From Trichoplax sp. H2 (lineage: Eukaryota; Placozoa; Uniplacotomia; Trichoplacea), in assembly GCA_003344405.1 (NCBI GenBank), contig NOWV01000030.1:372001-436000 (forward strand): DNA of 64,000 nucleotides. Direction: 5' to 3'. This document shows positions 37,994 to 51,600 of the stretch, piece after piece (positions within the stretch are counted from its first letter, which is position 1; the number at the start of each line of letters is the position of its first letter). The notes beneath the pieces were generated by a model. That model worked only from the letters and a program-made list of their open reading frames with translations, was not told where the DNA came from and did no database searches. The translations under genes were made by a program, and so were the position numbers.

Positions 37994-39958
37994 TAGAGGA
38001 TCATAGAGCATGATTGGTTATCGTAGCGTTACTTAATAATAACTCAGATTTGCATCATGATTTATACTACTGTACCATAATACTATAAATGTTAATTGCA
38101 GTATTCTAAATTTTGATTAGTAATTGATAAGTAGTTGAACAAATAAGAATGATGGGTCCAATATTTTAGAAACTGTATCGGTAAAGATGGCCGTCTACTG
38201 AACGAGTCGTATTTACAAATTTTGATCATCATTTGTAAGGCCTATCATTTTCATAATATATTCATAAACTTGATCGAATTGTGTATGCAGATATATTCTG
38301 AGATAGATTTAAGTAATTCATCGTAGACATTGATATTGATAGCGATATTTCTATTCGATCTGATTTATCGGGAACACAATATACTTTTATTTATCGGTAC
38401 TTGCTACGGCATTTCGTAAATAAAGCTTTGAGCTTATACTAAGCGCAACTTTGAGCTTTAGATAAATCTAGACACAAGGATAGCTCAGGTACTAAGCAAA
38501 TTGACATAACGTTACTAGTGAACTTTATCACGGGTAGTAATACGTATATGTCATAGTTTGAGAAATGTTTATACGGCTTTAAACTAAACATGATTCAAGA
38601 AAATTATAGTACAATCTTCTAACTAGATGCTTTATGGATTAATGTGACTCATTTAGCAATGGAAAGGTTTCTATTAAAGATTAATATATCATTGCGTCTA
38701 GTATAGTTCTTAAATAGTAAATTTTTAGGGTGATTTTCTAGACTTCAAGACTATTTTAAATCTAGCAAGCGCTTGTTAGTAATATTTTGATGGACTAATG
38801 AAAGCTTGAGATTATATTTCCTTTATTTGAGAAGAGTATCATAAGTCACAGTATGATTGCCAGGTGAACCGTATGCCACTAACGCTTCGAAGAAGCCGGT
38901 AATAGGATATTAAAATGAGCTCTTCTCTCCTTGTTTATCGAAATATACTGTTATATCCAATATTGAAGTTATTTAAATGAATGTAATTGAAAAAAATAAT
39001 GATTATATGAGAAACTCATTATTGTACTATGTAATGATTAGGTTGCGTTGTCCAATTCAATATCGATATTGGAGGCTATTCCAGATTAATAATGCAAAGC
39101 TACAATCTAATACTTTTCCAGTGTACCTAAACCACATCATAAATCATAATCGTAATATCCAACTTGTGTTCGCTCCGCTAATGATCGAAGAGTAATTATT
39201 GGATTAGCTAGATGCTTTTTATACGATCTGTAAAGTAAATTTAATTACAGACGAAATATTGAATAAGAATGATAAATACAGATCAGATAAAGCAGTTTAT
39301 TCAATTTTTTATCCGTATAGCAAGGTATTCCACAAGCGGATATTATAGTATCGATATAAAAGCAGATATGAATAAGTAGCTCAAGTCGATATCTATTATG
39401 TGATCATCTTCGCGGAAATGTTAAACTGAAGCCATTGTGATTGAACTATGGATGATACATCGATACTTTTGATTAATTAAGAATTCTGTTCCATCATTAA
39501 CATGGTATTTGCATAATTTAAATAATTGAGGTGTAGGTCTTATTCTAAAGGATATTATAGTAATCGAGACGAATACCCAACAATGATAAGCTTACATAGC
39601 TTACACTAATTTAAGATTACGATATTGAGTTAATAATTTAATGTATGGATAGGTTTTTTTGGACAGTATAGAGCCAACTGTAGATGAACGTGGATATACC
39701 TAAAGATATTTTTTATTAGTTTCGATATCGGCAACGTGCATAGTAAATCTACTTTGGAGCATACAAATCTCAAATAAAATTAAAAATCATAGCAAGTAAT
39801 TACAAATATAGCGGCAAACAGATTTTAAAGTTTCATTTTGGAAATGAAGGTTATTTTAACCGTAAACGATGATCAAATTAGTATTTCAACCACGATCAGC
39901 GTATATAGCAATTAAAAGGCACTATACATGCTATAGCTTTTACTTTGTCAAAGAAAGT

Positions 39959-42900
39959 TTAATTGATTCTCGTACGATTTGTAGCGGCATAAAGAATTTT
40001 AGATCTTTCTGGACTACTACATCTTGATTGTCTCTTATCTCGAGTTTCTTTACGATAAAATAAGAACGGGTTAAATACGCTACCTAGACAACTAATAAAA
40101 ATTAGCAAGTAATATAGAATAGTTACGCGAATGTCAACACCGAAAACTCGCACACTTTGAACAATTGCCCAAGGTACATTTAAGCCAAAATCCATTACAG
40201 CAACACGCAAAGTAACTTTGCCTAATTGAGTATCTGCTCGATGAAATTTATTATCTTCAAGACTGTGCCCAAAGGTAATCCTTTTTGTTGGTTTTTTTCT
40301 TATAAAGAATAACATTTTTACGGAATAGACGAGAGTGATACTCATTGGTATTCCAATTCCAAAAATTGAAGCATATAACAGGAAAGTAATTAATTGTACG
40401 GGATGATCTGATGAAACAGATAAAACGCATAGTCCTGATGTCTGAGAATAAACTACGGTGCCCCAATTAGCACTAATAGGTAGAATAACGGTTAAAATAG
40501 GATAAATCCACAAGATGACAAGAATAATAATGGAAATAGTTTGGAAACGATCTCCCAAATGTTCTTTGTCGTAACGGCGATTATGGACAGCGCAGTAACA
40601 CAAAACGGCTATGGTAACTAGTTTGACCAAGTCGGTATAGGTTGCAAGGCAATATAAAACTTTACAAAAGTAGGAAGTCGAGTTATACGGCGATGTTGGC
40701 TTATTTAGAAAGATACTCATCATGACGGGTAATATGAATAAGAAGCTAGAGAATAGTGATTATTAAAATTTATGATCTATTAATAAATCAGTTGATAAAT
40801 CTGTTATCAAAATAAGACAAATCATATATCGTTTCAGCTTCTATGTTGTACCGAGAATAATTTAAGGGCTTCTAACTACGCATAGATAAAATTAAGATAT
40901 AAATGTTTGGTCAAGTTTACTGAGCTAATAACTTTACGAATTAATTATTACGTACTTTTCTTAATAGAATAATCATCAGGTACATTGTTTATAAAATGGC
41001 TGGTTAGCTTTATAAAAATAGTAATACAGTTACTTTTATAAAATAGTCAAGTTGATGGTTATGTCATAAATGCAAACAAAGCGACCTCGTTTACTTTGTA
41101 AAATAACCATCAGCCATGCCATTCATAAAATGCCTGTGTGGCTTGATAAATATTGTAATATAGTCACATTGAAAAATGATCAAATTGATGGTTATCTTAT
41201 AAAAATAACCAAGGCGACCTGGTTTACTTTGTAAAATAATCATCGGTAAAGTTATTTATAAAATAATTGTTTAGCGCTATAAAATTATAAAATTCTAGTT
41301 ATTTCATGAAAATAAGCAAGTTATTGAAAATAATTAATTAAAGCGACCTTGTTTACTTTATAAAATAATCAGCTAAGTTATTTATAGAATGACTAGTTAG
41401 CTTTATAAAATTTATAATTCTATAACTATATAAATGAGAATGTTACTTAATAAAATTATTAGTTCAGTAAGCTTGATCTAACATAAATATGAGTATCCAT
41501 GTATGTAGGCTGTTATGATTTAAAAAGTTTCCCTGGAACATAATTTTGAATATCTAAATTGCTGTTATCTATATATTGGATAGTTATTTTATTAGAAATC
41601 ATCAATGGTTTGTCTTTTCACTGCCTATTAAAGAAACTGATGTTATTTCTTGTAAGTAAAATTAATCTGTAATTATAATTATTAATTTTGCTATAAAAGT
41701 GGGCATAAAGTACGGTATCAAATATAAAGTTCAAAATCTTTGAATAATTTAATGAATTTAAAAATGATGAATTAAAATTTTAAATAGTGTTCATAAACTA
41801 TGGGTTACTAGGCATGAATTTCGACCGAAAATCGAGTAAATAGGGAGGAAATATATAAAAGGAAATTACTTTTACCGGCATTTTGCTTTTAACTGGTGTG
41901 TTTTGTTATAATTTTAGACGGGAATATGCGGATTATACTATCGCTTTGTTAATGCACTCCCAGCAACGATAGGCATACGGTACATTAGTATCGGATATGA
42001 TTGTGAACTTTTTGGGAGAGAGTTCATTTTTTCATTACAATCGCTGAAATCCTCTAATTAGAGGCAATACGATAACATATAATTTACGCTCAATCGGTTG
42101 TATTCAACAAATTATAAGATGATAGGTTACAGTGCTTTACTAATTTCAATCTATTATTGAAGTCCAATGGTGAGGAGCATATACTGAGAAATTTACTTAT
42201 GAATTATTTCTCCTTAAGAATAATAGATACTGCAGTTTGTAAACAAATAGTACTGTACCGTATTTTCCTTATTGCAATTTGGAAGTAATGACTATTTCCA
42301 CCTCTATAATTGGCATGTATCTCGCATATACTCTAATAGCCATAAATTCGATAAAAAGCGTCTGGATGTATTTTCGTTCATTTAAAACTGATTCAAGTAT
42401 TTCCGTATATTTTTGTCAGTTATGTCCGGATAGGCTGTAAAATTTGTATACTGTATATTGCAATATTTTATAGGCAGCTTTTAAGTTTACACTTTTTGGC
42501 GATAATGCATTACCAAATAAGATCCAATTTTATATCGTAACTCATTTGCTTTCAATAAAACTTTGTAGACTACATTAATTTACAAGATGAATTAAAGTTT
42601 TAGTTGTTCAACATATTGAAAGATATATTGCAATTTTTGGACTTGGGCTTTTAATGGAAATACCATATGTAAGATACAATATTACGTTGAAAGCTAATAA
42701 ATATCGAATGTAATAGGAAAAATGTTGATCTGCAGTATTGTTTGTAGTCTAAAGTTGGCTTTGAATAATTTTTATACCGAACGAATAATATTGAAAAAAA
42801 AGGGAGAAATGAATTTGAAAATAATAAGACAAATAATCCCCTACTGTTCTATAGTCTATCGTTGGCTTTGAATAATTTTTTGTACCGAACTAACGATATT

Positions 42901-45637
42901 GAGAAGGGATATATAAAATTGAAAGTAATAGGACAAGCAATCATCCACTATTCCATAGGCTATCGTTGGCTTCGAATAATTTTGTACTGAACTAACAATA
43001 TTGAGAAAGAGGTAAATGAATTCTTAAGTAATAGGACAAATACTCATCTATTGTTCTACACTTTAGCATTGGCATTGAATCATTTTTGTACCGAACTGAT
43101 AGTATTGAGAAAGATGACATATTTGGATTACATTGACGAAAACTAAATTATAAGATACCTTTTCTGTACATTTCCTTTAGTACACAAAGATTTTTAAGTT
43201 AATAGAAGAAGTTGAAAGTACTATTTGTTGAATTCAGTGCGATAGATCGCGTTGCTACTTGATAGCTTGAAGTAATTTAATACAATGGGAAGAATATCAT
43301 ATAGTTATAATACAGCTGGCTTTTGCTATGGAAAATTAAGCGTTTGATAGCTTTTCGGCTGAAGAATAACAGTTTTGAAGGTAACTAAGCAGTAAGCTGC
43401 AATCAGCCCAAATTCCTGAAATTAGTAGATCACGATACTGCTTGAAAGCTTAGAGTAATTCAAAATATTGCCAGAAAACATTATATACCAGTAATTGTTG
43501 TACTACTGGCTGCTGTCATGGGAAATTAAGCGTTTGATAATTTTCAGCTAGAAGGTAACATCAGATATCAATAGCCTAATTTACTGAATTCGGTTGGTTA
43601 CTGGACTGTATGGCAACGTATGAGTAATTTATCAATTATACAATTGGCTAAACAGAAGGCTGTTCGACGATCGTTTCTACCCTATCCCCTTCATTTTGAA
43701 AAGGTATCTAGCTAGTATTTCCCAATTAGATAGAATTAATTTTGGTGCTGGTATTAATTAAAGACTGAGTTTTACTTTATGTTACTGCTAGTAATTGATC
43801 ACACAAAGCTAGCTATACATGTACGTGCGATTTAGATAAGGGTCGTCATATTAATCAAGGATTCCGTAGGTACTGGAAGCATTATAGTTGTCGATAAACT
43901 AAGAAGGGATAGTTTCAATTTATATTTGATAAACCTCAGCTCCATTACAGAGTAGTGTTTGTCTTCATTATTTTCTGGTCTATTATAGTATACCGGTAAT
44001 TTATTATTTAATAATTACTAGTAGGAAAACAGTTTAAAAGATAGTAAATATGAATTTCTCGCATGTATAGCAAATTTTGATTTATAAATCTAGCTACTTC
44101 CGAAAAATTTAGATGTGATAGGATAAATTTATGGAATGAATCATAAACAGGAAAATAATTTACTCTTGAGCAATCGAATTATGCGGGCTAGCTTATTAGT
44201 CTTAGGTATCGTCGCTGGTTAGTATACGCTAGTAAGATCATGGAATCCTCTGGCTGATCACAATTTCGAGCAGTTTTACTATGGACCAGCTGAATCACTT
44301 ACCGATTGATTTATTAATTTAAATTAGGAATAAATTAGGAAGAGGCTTTTATGCTTCCTTAAAATCTTGTTAAATCGGTTTACTCAGTTAATCATAAATT
44401 AATTTACTGACAATACTTTTCTTTTAAGTTAATAAATGCTATCAGACTGTATTATAGCTTTTTATTTGCAGATAAACTTGCGCCATAGCTTTCTGTCTCA
44501 GTAAACTTAATTGGTACTTGAACTGTACGCTATAGTGATTCCATTAAAAATATCTATCAACATATTTGTAGTAGACGCTAAACATGGCGGATAATGTTCG
44601 AATCGATTTTCTTTCCTATTTTTTGGCCTTAAAATAGTAAATCAAGTATTCAAGTAAATTGTTGAACTGCTATCAATTATAGATTAAAGTGTGAAGTAAA
44701 TTCATGGTCATTCATGTTGAATGAAATGTTCTAGGTGATTGATTATCCATAAGAGTTATTTTTTCCATTTAAAAAACTATGAACATAGCTATTCAATTGA
44801 TATTATGCCAAATCACTAGTTTCTAGGCGGTCAGTCATATACCGGATTTGCTACTATTGCCATTAGAGGCAATTGTGAATAGCATTTGAATGAAAGAGCT
44901 TGGTTAACGCCAACAAAAACTTCGCGTACAAACGTTACCTATGTACTAAATTAGACAGCCTAGTGTTTTATAATTTGATTCACGAATATGGGTGGATAGT
45001 CACGCTAAGTATTATTACCCCCAGACAAAACTTTTAATATTGTCAGAAATCTTATTAGTACAGCATGGTATACGAGCTAGTCAGAACTGTTAAATGGAGA
45101 ATGCGGATGGTGCGACTGACTTTGCTCAATTAATTTATAATTTACTAAATAAAAGCGTTGATGACTATACGAGTAAGCTAAAGAGTAGAAATATCAAACC
45201 GATCGGAATAACATCACCATACGTTAGATATTTTCAAGGGAAAAAACTATATTTTAGCAATATCACAGCATTGTAAGTACTGATCTAGTTTCAGTCATGA
45301 AATGTGGAATCGGTTTTTAAAATTGGAACAGGATAATCATGATAATGTGTCGGTGTGTACCATCGACTGATAGAATAGAATTTTTGTTACACTAGTCGAT
45401 ATTTAAGGTTACTAGATATATACTGACAGATAGTAATATCATTAAAATTTACCTGAATAATAAGTGTAACATATCAAAAGCGGCTAAATTGAAAACCAAA
45501 ACGTCGGTTAAACGTGATCTTGCTCTAATTCTCTTGAATATGAAACCGATCAAGAAAATATTTCCTACTAGGCCAGCTAATAAGCTGCAACCCATTACGG
45601 TGATGATGGGTATAGCTGCGGCAACTGTAAGATTCAT
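39959..45637 (-). CDS. Rhodopsin-class (class A-like) GPCR 1 with divergent DRY region, 2 exons, 323 aa
   Basis: Exon 1 is 45637-45453 and encodes a short N-terminus, TM1 (LVGNIFLIGFIF) and most of TM2 (NLAAFDMLHLLF, with the conserved LAxxD aspartate). Exon 2 is 40745-39959 and carries the rest of TM2 (FLFILPVMM) through TM7. The junction is CAG|GTAAAT to CTCTAG|CTTC in phase 2 and restores a continuous TM2, which is the main reason for joining exons 4.7 kb apart. The extracellular cysteine before TM3 (FCKVLYCL, C89) is present. TM7 ends with NPFLFY (residues 287-292), close to NPxxY. At the end of TM3 the DRY position reads LCY (110-112), followed by CAV as in a normal DRYxAV. The ligand cannot be inferred. 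The long-range exon join is the least certain part; exon 2 alone is a sure GPCR. Confidence 0.8.
40980..41470. repeat. Tandem repeat, period ~130 bp, about 3.5 copies, in GPCR 1 intron
   Basis: GCGACCT.GTTTACTTTRTAAAATAA occurs at about 41081, 41214 and 41343 (spacings 133 and 129). It is flanked each time by TTATTTATAAAATGACTRGTTAGC-like sequence, with a partial unit at the left end near 40990. It lies inside the single intron of GPCR 1. Confidence 0.8.
42720..43110. repeat. Tandem repeat, period ~105 bp, four copies, in GPCR 1 intron
   Basis: TTGGCTTTGAATAATTTTT followed by TACCGAAC and ATATTGAGAAA recurs with landmarks at 42755, 42862, 42966 and 43069 (spacings 107, 104, 103). Copies share an AATAGGACAA motif in the second half. 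It is non-coding. Confidence 0.82.
43230..43640. repeat. Tandem repeat, period ~190 bp, two to 2.5 copies, in GPCR 1 intron
   Basis: AATTAAGCGTTTGATA at 43334 recurs at 43524 (period 190). The preceding TTGATAGCTTGAAGTAATT and TACAGCTGGCTTTTGC-like sequences also recur. A third, partial unit is visible to about 43640. It directly follows the ~105-bp family but is unrelated in sequence. Confidence 0.75.
45094..45276 (+). CDS. Possible isolated exon or small ORF, unknown, antisense within GPCR 1 intron
   Basis: A 60-codon frame begins MENADGATDFAQLIYNLLNK and continues with SVDDYTSKLKSRNIKPIGIT, a balanced, soluble-protein composition unlike the AT-driven frames nearby. Just before its stop there is a strong donor sequence (TT|GTAAGT at 45271-45272), so it may be a first exon whose later exons I could not find. 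The KSRNIKPIG...F.GKKLYFSNI pattern loosely recalls lipid-binding TULIP-type proteins, but this is only an impression. Confidence 0.28.
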   Translation: MENADGATDFAQLIYNLLNKSVDDYTSKLKSRNIKPIGITSPYVRYFQGKKLYFSNITAL

Positions 45638-48600
45638 CTTAATTGATGACGATATCTTTAGGTTATCAGTCGATATTAGAGAGATTTTCTACAGTGGATG
45701 CTGTATCTTATCTAATTCCACTTGAAGCAAATGAAGATTTTCCGATGTGTATTGGAAGATAAAATTACCAACAAAATTGTTTATTCAAAAATTGAAGTGA
45801 TCCTATAAATACGTTTTCTTTTAAAGGAACTAACGGTAATTATATCAAGATTGAATACATATTATGCCATAGCTGCGCCTTTATATGATTTAATAATAAT
45901 TCCTTTTATTTATGATCCGAAAGAATAGATTGAATAATTAATTGAACCAATAACAAAAGTAATGATGAAATAATTATATTATCATTACTATTGTTGGAAT
46001 ATTGAAAGTCAAGATAGATATTAAAAGAAAAAAATATGTTATCCCTATCGCTACATCTATCGAAAATGTCGTAGTAGTCTTTTGAATTTTCTGAAGTAAT
46101 TTTAAAACAGTATAAAATGAATGAATGATATTTGTCTAAGCTGTCTATATGGCATCGGGTATTGTTTTCTGTTGTTAGATATAGATTTTCTATAGATTTT
46201 TTAGATTTTTTGGATGTTAGTTGAGTTAAAATGCTCTTGTGATTTGCGATGAAAATGAAATCTTTGGGAATTTTATACTGCAGTAATGCAAAATGGTATA
46301 TTGATTAATGGATCACATGGAATCCTAATGAAATCGTGAGCTATTGATTACAACTAGTGTTGTAGATTTCTAAAGCAATAAGGGTCGAATTTATTTCTTA
46401 ATATTGATTTATAGCATCCGGTAACAATTCTACTCTGGAATTTTACGTTTTATTTTAGAAATATATGATCATTTATTCAGTAACTTTAACAAGCTACTAC
46501 CGTTGTTTGACGCTTGATTTCAAGTACTTTGTAAATAAAGGAAAATAAAAGGACTTTTAGGATATAGCTAAGGCGGCAACTTTTTGTATTATACGACCAG
46601 AAGAATAAAGAATTGGCAAAAATGTGATCGTGGAACCTTACTCAACATTTCACATAGGGACAATTATAACTGAAACAAACATACAATAGCAATAGATTAC
46701 ACCTAGAGTTTTTAACAGCTAAACAAAGCCGCACATCGAGATTGCTTGAGCATAATAAGGGTAGAGGATTCGACAAGGTTCTCTCTAAAAATTGTTAAAC
46801 TATGATTATATAATAAAACAATCCGATTCTACCCAACTAATCAATTGTAATATGACCTTCATCAATGAAATAATTAATACTTTTAATTAACTCTCTTAAT
46901 TATTTGTTTTATAACTATGGATCCGTAAGAACTTGAATACTTTTGGATCGAATGATCGTATTCTGGCTATTTTACAATAACAGATGCGTTGAAGTATTAG
47001 ATAAATATGGAGTAAGGTAGCAATAACTACTAAATAAAAAATTACTTTTTAGTATGACTACAACATCTGAGTAAGTCCTGAATATAAATTGTAAAGGAAG
47101 AACTTATTTTTTATATGGCGCCTTTGTAACCTTTAGAAATTGTTATTATTTTTATTAACATCGTCATTGTTATTTTGTTATCGCTCTAAGGAGATAATTA
47201 TACCGACAAAGTGATCAGCAATCGTAGGATGTTATCAAAACGGTAAAAAATGAATAGTTAACAAGAATTGTTTGCTGCTGTTTCGTATTTTTTTTTATAG
47301 TTACAGACAATCTGTACAATCCATTGAGTAAATAAAATCATCTACTTCGATTGCCGAATTACAATTTTAGATAGGCAGATGATTTATAGGATATAGACGA
47401 TTTCGTGACATCTTAAGGTACATCCGATTCATATCAGTCTTGAAGGATCAAAACATGAAAACTATTACCGGATCGTTAAAATGATCAAAATAATTGAGGA
47501 TAAAATAGGTTACGGTATATTATGTTGCAATTACAGGCTCAGAGACATTTTAGGTAATAATAACCATAGATTTAAAAATCACTTTTCATTTACTAATCAT
47601 TATTAAAATAATTTGTTCCATTTTGAGCTTACTGTGGGTTCATCATCGTTAGAAACTATGTAAAAAGACACGATTCCTGAATTTGATTTATAAATCAGCG
47701 AGGTAGTAAATTTATTTCACTGTTTAAATTGAAATGATTTCGAATAAAAGTAGTCATTATAAATGTTAAATAAGAAACCAATACCAAGATTTAAGTTTTA
47801 TTGCACAGTTTGATTTGAAACCCAGAAAATCAAATTTTAAAACTAGAATATTATGAATTTTAAAATTACTGGAGATGATGTATAAACTTGAAAAAGCGAT
47901 AGTGCATTATTTCTTTTGAAGATTTGTTCTTGAGGTCAGATTTATGGCATCATTGGCCAATGCTGGGTGTTCACTTTTTTGCTGAAAATTAATCCATTAC
48001 AAATTCATGAATTAATCTGCCGGTAAGCCAAATTTTTAAGTATAGCTATTGAGATTAATAGGTTATCATACATTATATTATCGCTCTATGATTAATTATA
48101 AGAGGACGAAACTCTCACAAAATATTTGAGCGACGATTATAGTATGGAACAGTAGCTACTCAAATTTCATTACAGATTATTATTACATAAATTTTTAGAA
48201 AATGTTTTAATAGATCACTTATTAGGTATTTACTTTACCTTTTAATAATTATTCTGTAGTTTTTTATGGTAGTATTCATCAGCGATATGGGAACAAATTT
48301 CCTGGAATTCGTAGTGATTGCCTACGTGGCGTTTTGTTAAATGTTTGCAGCTTTACTTTTTTATTGGCCTCGATATATGTATAATTATCAAACAGTATTT
48401 TCGATGAAACTGCATTTGATGCCTCTTTTATCATTCGCAAATGACTTATCTTATATATCCGCTTTTTTAATCTCTTGATATAGGAAATGACGTATTCCAA
48501 AACATCGAAATTATGAATAAATTGTTAATGAATAAGTAGATAATAACTGAAAGGATAACTATTATTTTATTGCTCTATCCTCTTAAAATGTGAGATTGAA

Positions 48601-51600
48601 ACTGATCACCTTTGCTTATTTCATTATAGTGTTACAGTGAGAGTACTAACTTAAAACTATTATAAAATAGTAGATAGGGACCCTATATATCGCTACACGA
48701 CTAGTTCTTAGCTTATGCATAGTTTTAGTAGTATAGTCTGATAAGATATATCCGTACATGGTATACTCGGTTGTCTATTTCAATCAGTTGAAAACCAGGT
48801 CGGTAAATTGAAAGCTATTGATCAGAGTATTCCACTTTAGAAGCCATATTTTGCCATCTTTTCCTAGATTCAGTTCTATTGCTACAGTAACAACAAAATG
48901 GCTACATATGACTGTGATAAAAAAGTCAATTGTTTGGTAATGCAACTACACTTATTTAATAAGGCATTAACGGCGGTGGGGTGCGAGGAATTTTTTGGTC
49001 GGGATATTCCGCTAGCATAATGTAAAATCTCACTTTTTCCTGTAATATTTCCATTAATAGCAGTACTAATATAAAATTACAGTGCCAATTTCGAAATGAT
49101 CATAAGTGATAAGCGTCATAGGAAATACATTTTGGGGGAGTTCTGTCAAATCTTAGAGCCTATTATTGTATTAGTTGAGAGACAATCAATTATATCTATC
49201 TCCTATCATCTAAGTAATGTGTTAGAAATAAAATGGTCGAGTTAAGTTCAATTTCCTTACTTGAACCGTTCAATATCTGATTATGCTCTTAAATTATTTA
49301 TATGAGAGAGCAATTAAAATACTGCATGCTAACTTTTTAAAATGACTACGATATTGAAATCTTAAAATAGATCTAAAAAATAGATTGATGGCAGTAATTA
49401 GTTAAGCCTTACAGGAAAACATATTATCAAATTTCTATCTATACTCATAATGGTAGTAGTAGTAGGAGGAAAATTGATGGTGGTATGGTGCAATTATTAA
49501 ACGAATAAATCTTTAACTTGATGGTGATCTGTCTGCTAAAACTACGTTCAAGCATGTGAAACTCTAATTATACCGCTGTTGAGATAAAAGATGTTGGAAT
49601 TGTTTTAGTATAATAATTAATAGAATTGAAATTGCAAGGCAGTAAAAAGAAGAAAATAGTTTGAAAGCTTTATTGGAAATATAATGTTCACTGCATTTGC
49701 GTTCGATCGTTAATAAAGATGCTATTGGTTGCTTGATAAACTTATAAAATAAAAGTAATAGCCTAGTAGAATTAAAGGGATAGCGTCATTGCAACTAGCT
49801 TATTTTCTGCCGAAGCTGATTTGGTAAATTTAGAAATAGCAGTATAACCATTTATTAAGCAGTAGGCGGAGAGAATTATTTCGATGTAAATCTTATGGTG
49901 TGGTTGTGAGAGTTAGAAAGAATTTCATCGACTGAAGCGCTTCTAACACTAGATGAATGTCCGAAAAAACGAATGAAACTGCTTTAAAAATCAAAAACGC
50001 TTTCTCGATAGATCGATAAGATCGTTCGAAGTCGGTATATGACTAACTGAAAATCAATTCTAGGGCGTATAAATGCTAAGAAATAGTGATTGTCTAAATG
50101 AATGGGCTATTGTTCATTAACTTTATAATTAAATCCATGAATGGGTATAGAAAATATATGAAAAATTAAGACTAGACACTCTAGACATGAATATTGTTGC
50201 CGGTTTCTGTTTACTGCCCACTTTAAAAATAAATTCGCGATTTTATCAGAAATCTTTTGTCAGAATGAATATCTTCTCTACCTAAGTATACAAATTTAAC
50301 ATAATATCTATAATGATCAATAAATATCGATGATGGATAAAGTTTGAAATTGTCGCAGTGTATAATTTTAGGTTCTACTCTAAGGCTTCGCAAAGGTTGC
50401 TTTCATCTATTTATATAATTAAAAAATTAATATTGTAGTGCTGCCGTTTAATACTGTTCATATCATTTCGCAGTTCACTATGCTTATTTATCGTCATGTT
50501 ATTTCGAAATTTGGCTAAAAATTGCCACAATTGTTAATTTCTTTTGTGCATAATAAATTTTCTATGTGGGAATATTCGATAATACTTTCCTGTGGATGTG
50601 ATGGTTAATAAATAGCCATAAGGGTTGTCCGAAAACGGTACCAAGTAATTGTATTTTAGATCGGACACAATGTTGCACTTCTTTTATTGAATTTCTTCAT
50701 TCAGTATTATCGCTTTCATAGACATGCTACGTGATAATGCCTTCTGTTAAATTTAAGATTAGTGCTAGGACTGTAAAGATTAAATCTAAGCGTGTGTAAG
50801 TAGACTACAATTCATTCAAATGTAATATAGCCTAATTTTATATTGCAATCCGAGTAAATGATGCAATTTAGTACTAATAAGATAAACAACGATGCTTTTA
50901 ATGCACTTCAAACTTAATAAATTCTCCAGATATACAACTACTGTACTGTCTTCATTACCTTTGTAAATCAAATATATTTGGCTTTGAATACAGCTTTCCT
51001 GTTATTCTACTTAGTAGAATATGCTGAATGCCTTCATTATTATTATCTTTCATTTCAGATACAATGCAACTTTACATTGAATTCCTTAATAAATGACGAA
51101 CGCTACAAAAATGTAATAAATAATAATGCTTTCTGTACTGTTTAATTAACCTAAGTAAATCTGTTAAAATGACATGCATGACCATCACTAGTAAATTACA
51201 TTCCAATTTAAAGATCTGCGGCATACTTGTTATTATATTTGGTAAGGCAAACTAAATACTTTTAAATATATATAGTGTATAAGGCTGCCTTCCTGTAGAT
51301 GTAAGATTATGATTATTGCTATATGAAATTGTTAGTCAATAATTTGTATTTTATTACAACAGAAAATTATAAGTTACATTACATCAAAAGTATTACAGCG
51401 TTCTTGTTATCCAATTTAGTAGCACATATTAAATATTTTCATAAAGTATAATTCATAGGGCTATCTTTCAATGGATGTAAAGATTACTATTAGGACTGTA
51501 TGAAATATTTGGTACATTAATTGTGTTACATTTCAACGGAAAAGAGTAAATTATGTTCCAGCTTAAATTATTACAGTATTCTTGTTATTATATTTAGTAG

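Larger units (their letters stand above)
36904..39958. other. Intergenic interval between CLCA copy B and GPCR 1
   Basis: No supportable gene. The 72-codon plus frame at 38977-39195 lacks family resemblance. A TATATAAG plus AATAAA pair with a nearby hairpin (37730-37993) is listed separately. A TTTATT at 39712-39717 could serve as the minus-strand poly(A) signal of GPCR 1. Confidence 0.45.

Noticed and set aside
40711-40717. Alternative acceptor for GPCR 1 exon 2 at GATGAG|T, also in phase.
   Set aside because: It would delete half of TM2. The acceptor at 40746-40747 (CTCTAG) restores a full helix and has a better pyrimidine tract.
45489-45725. 78-codon plus-strand frame over GPCR 1 exon 1.
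   Set aside because: It is antisense to the TM1-TM2 coding exon, and the GPCR reading is clearly the real one.
48279-48500. 73-codon minus-strand frame with mixed composition (QTFNKTPRRQSLRIPGNLFP).
   Set aside because: No recognised family, no partner exons and no conserved splice context.
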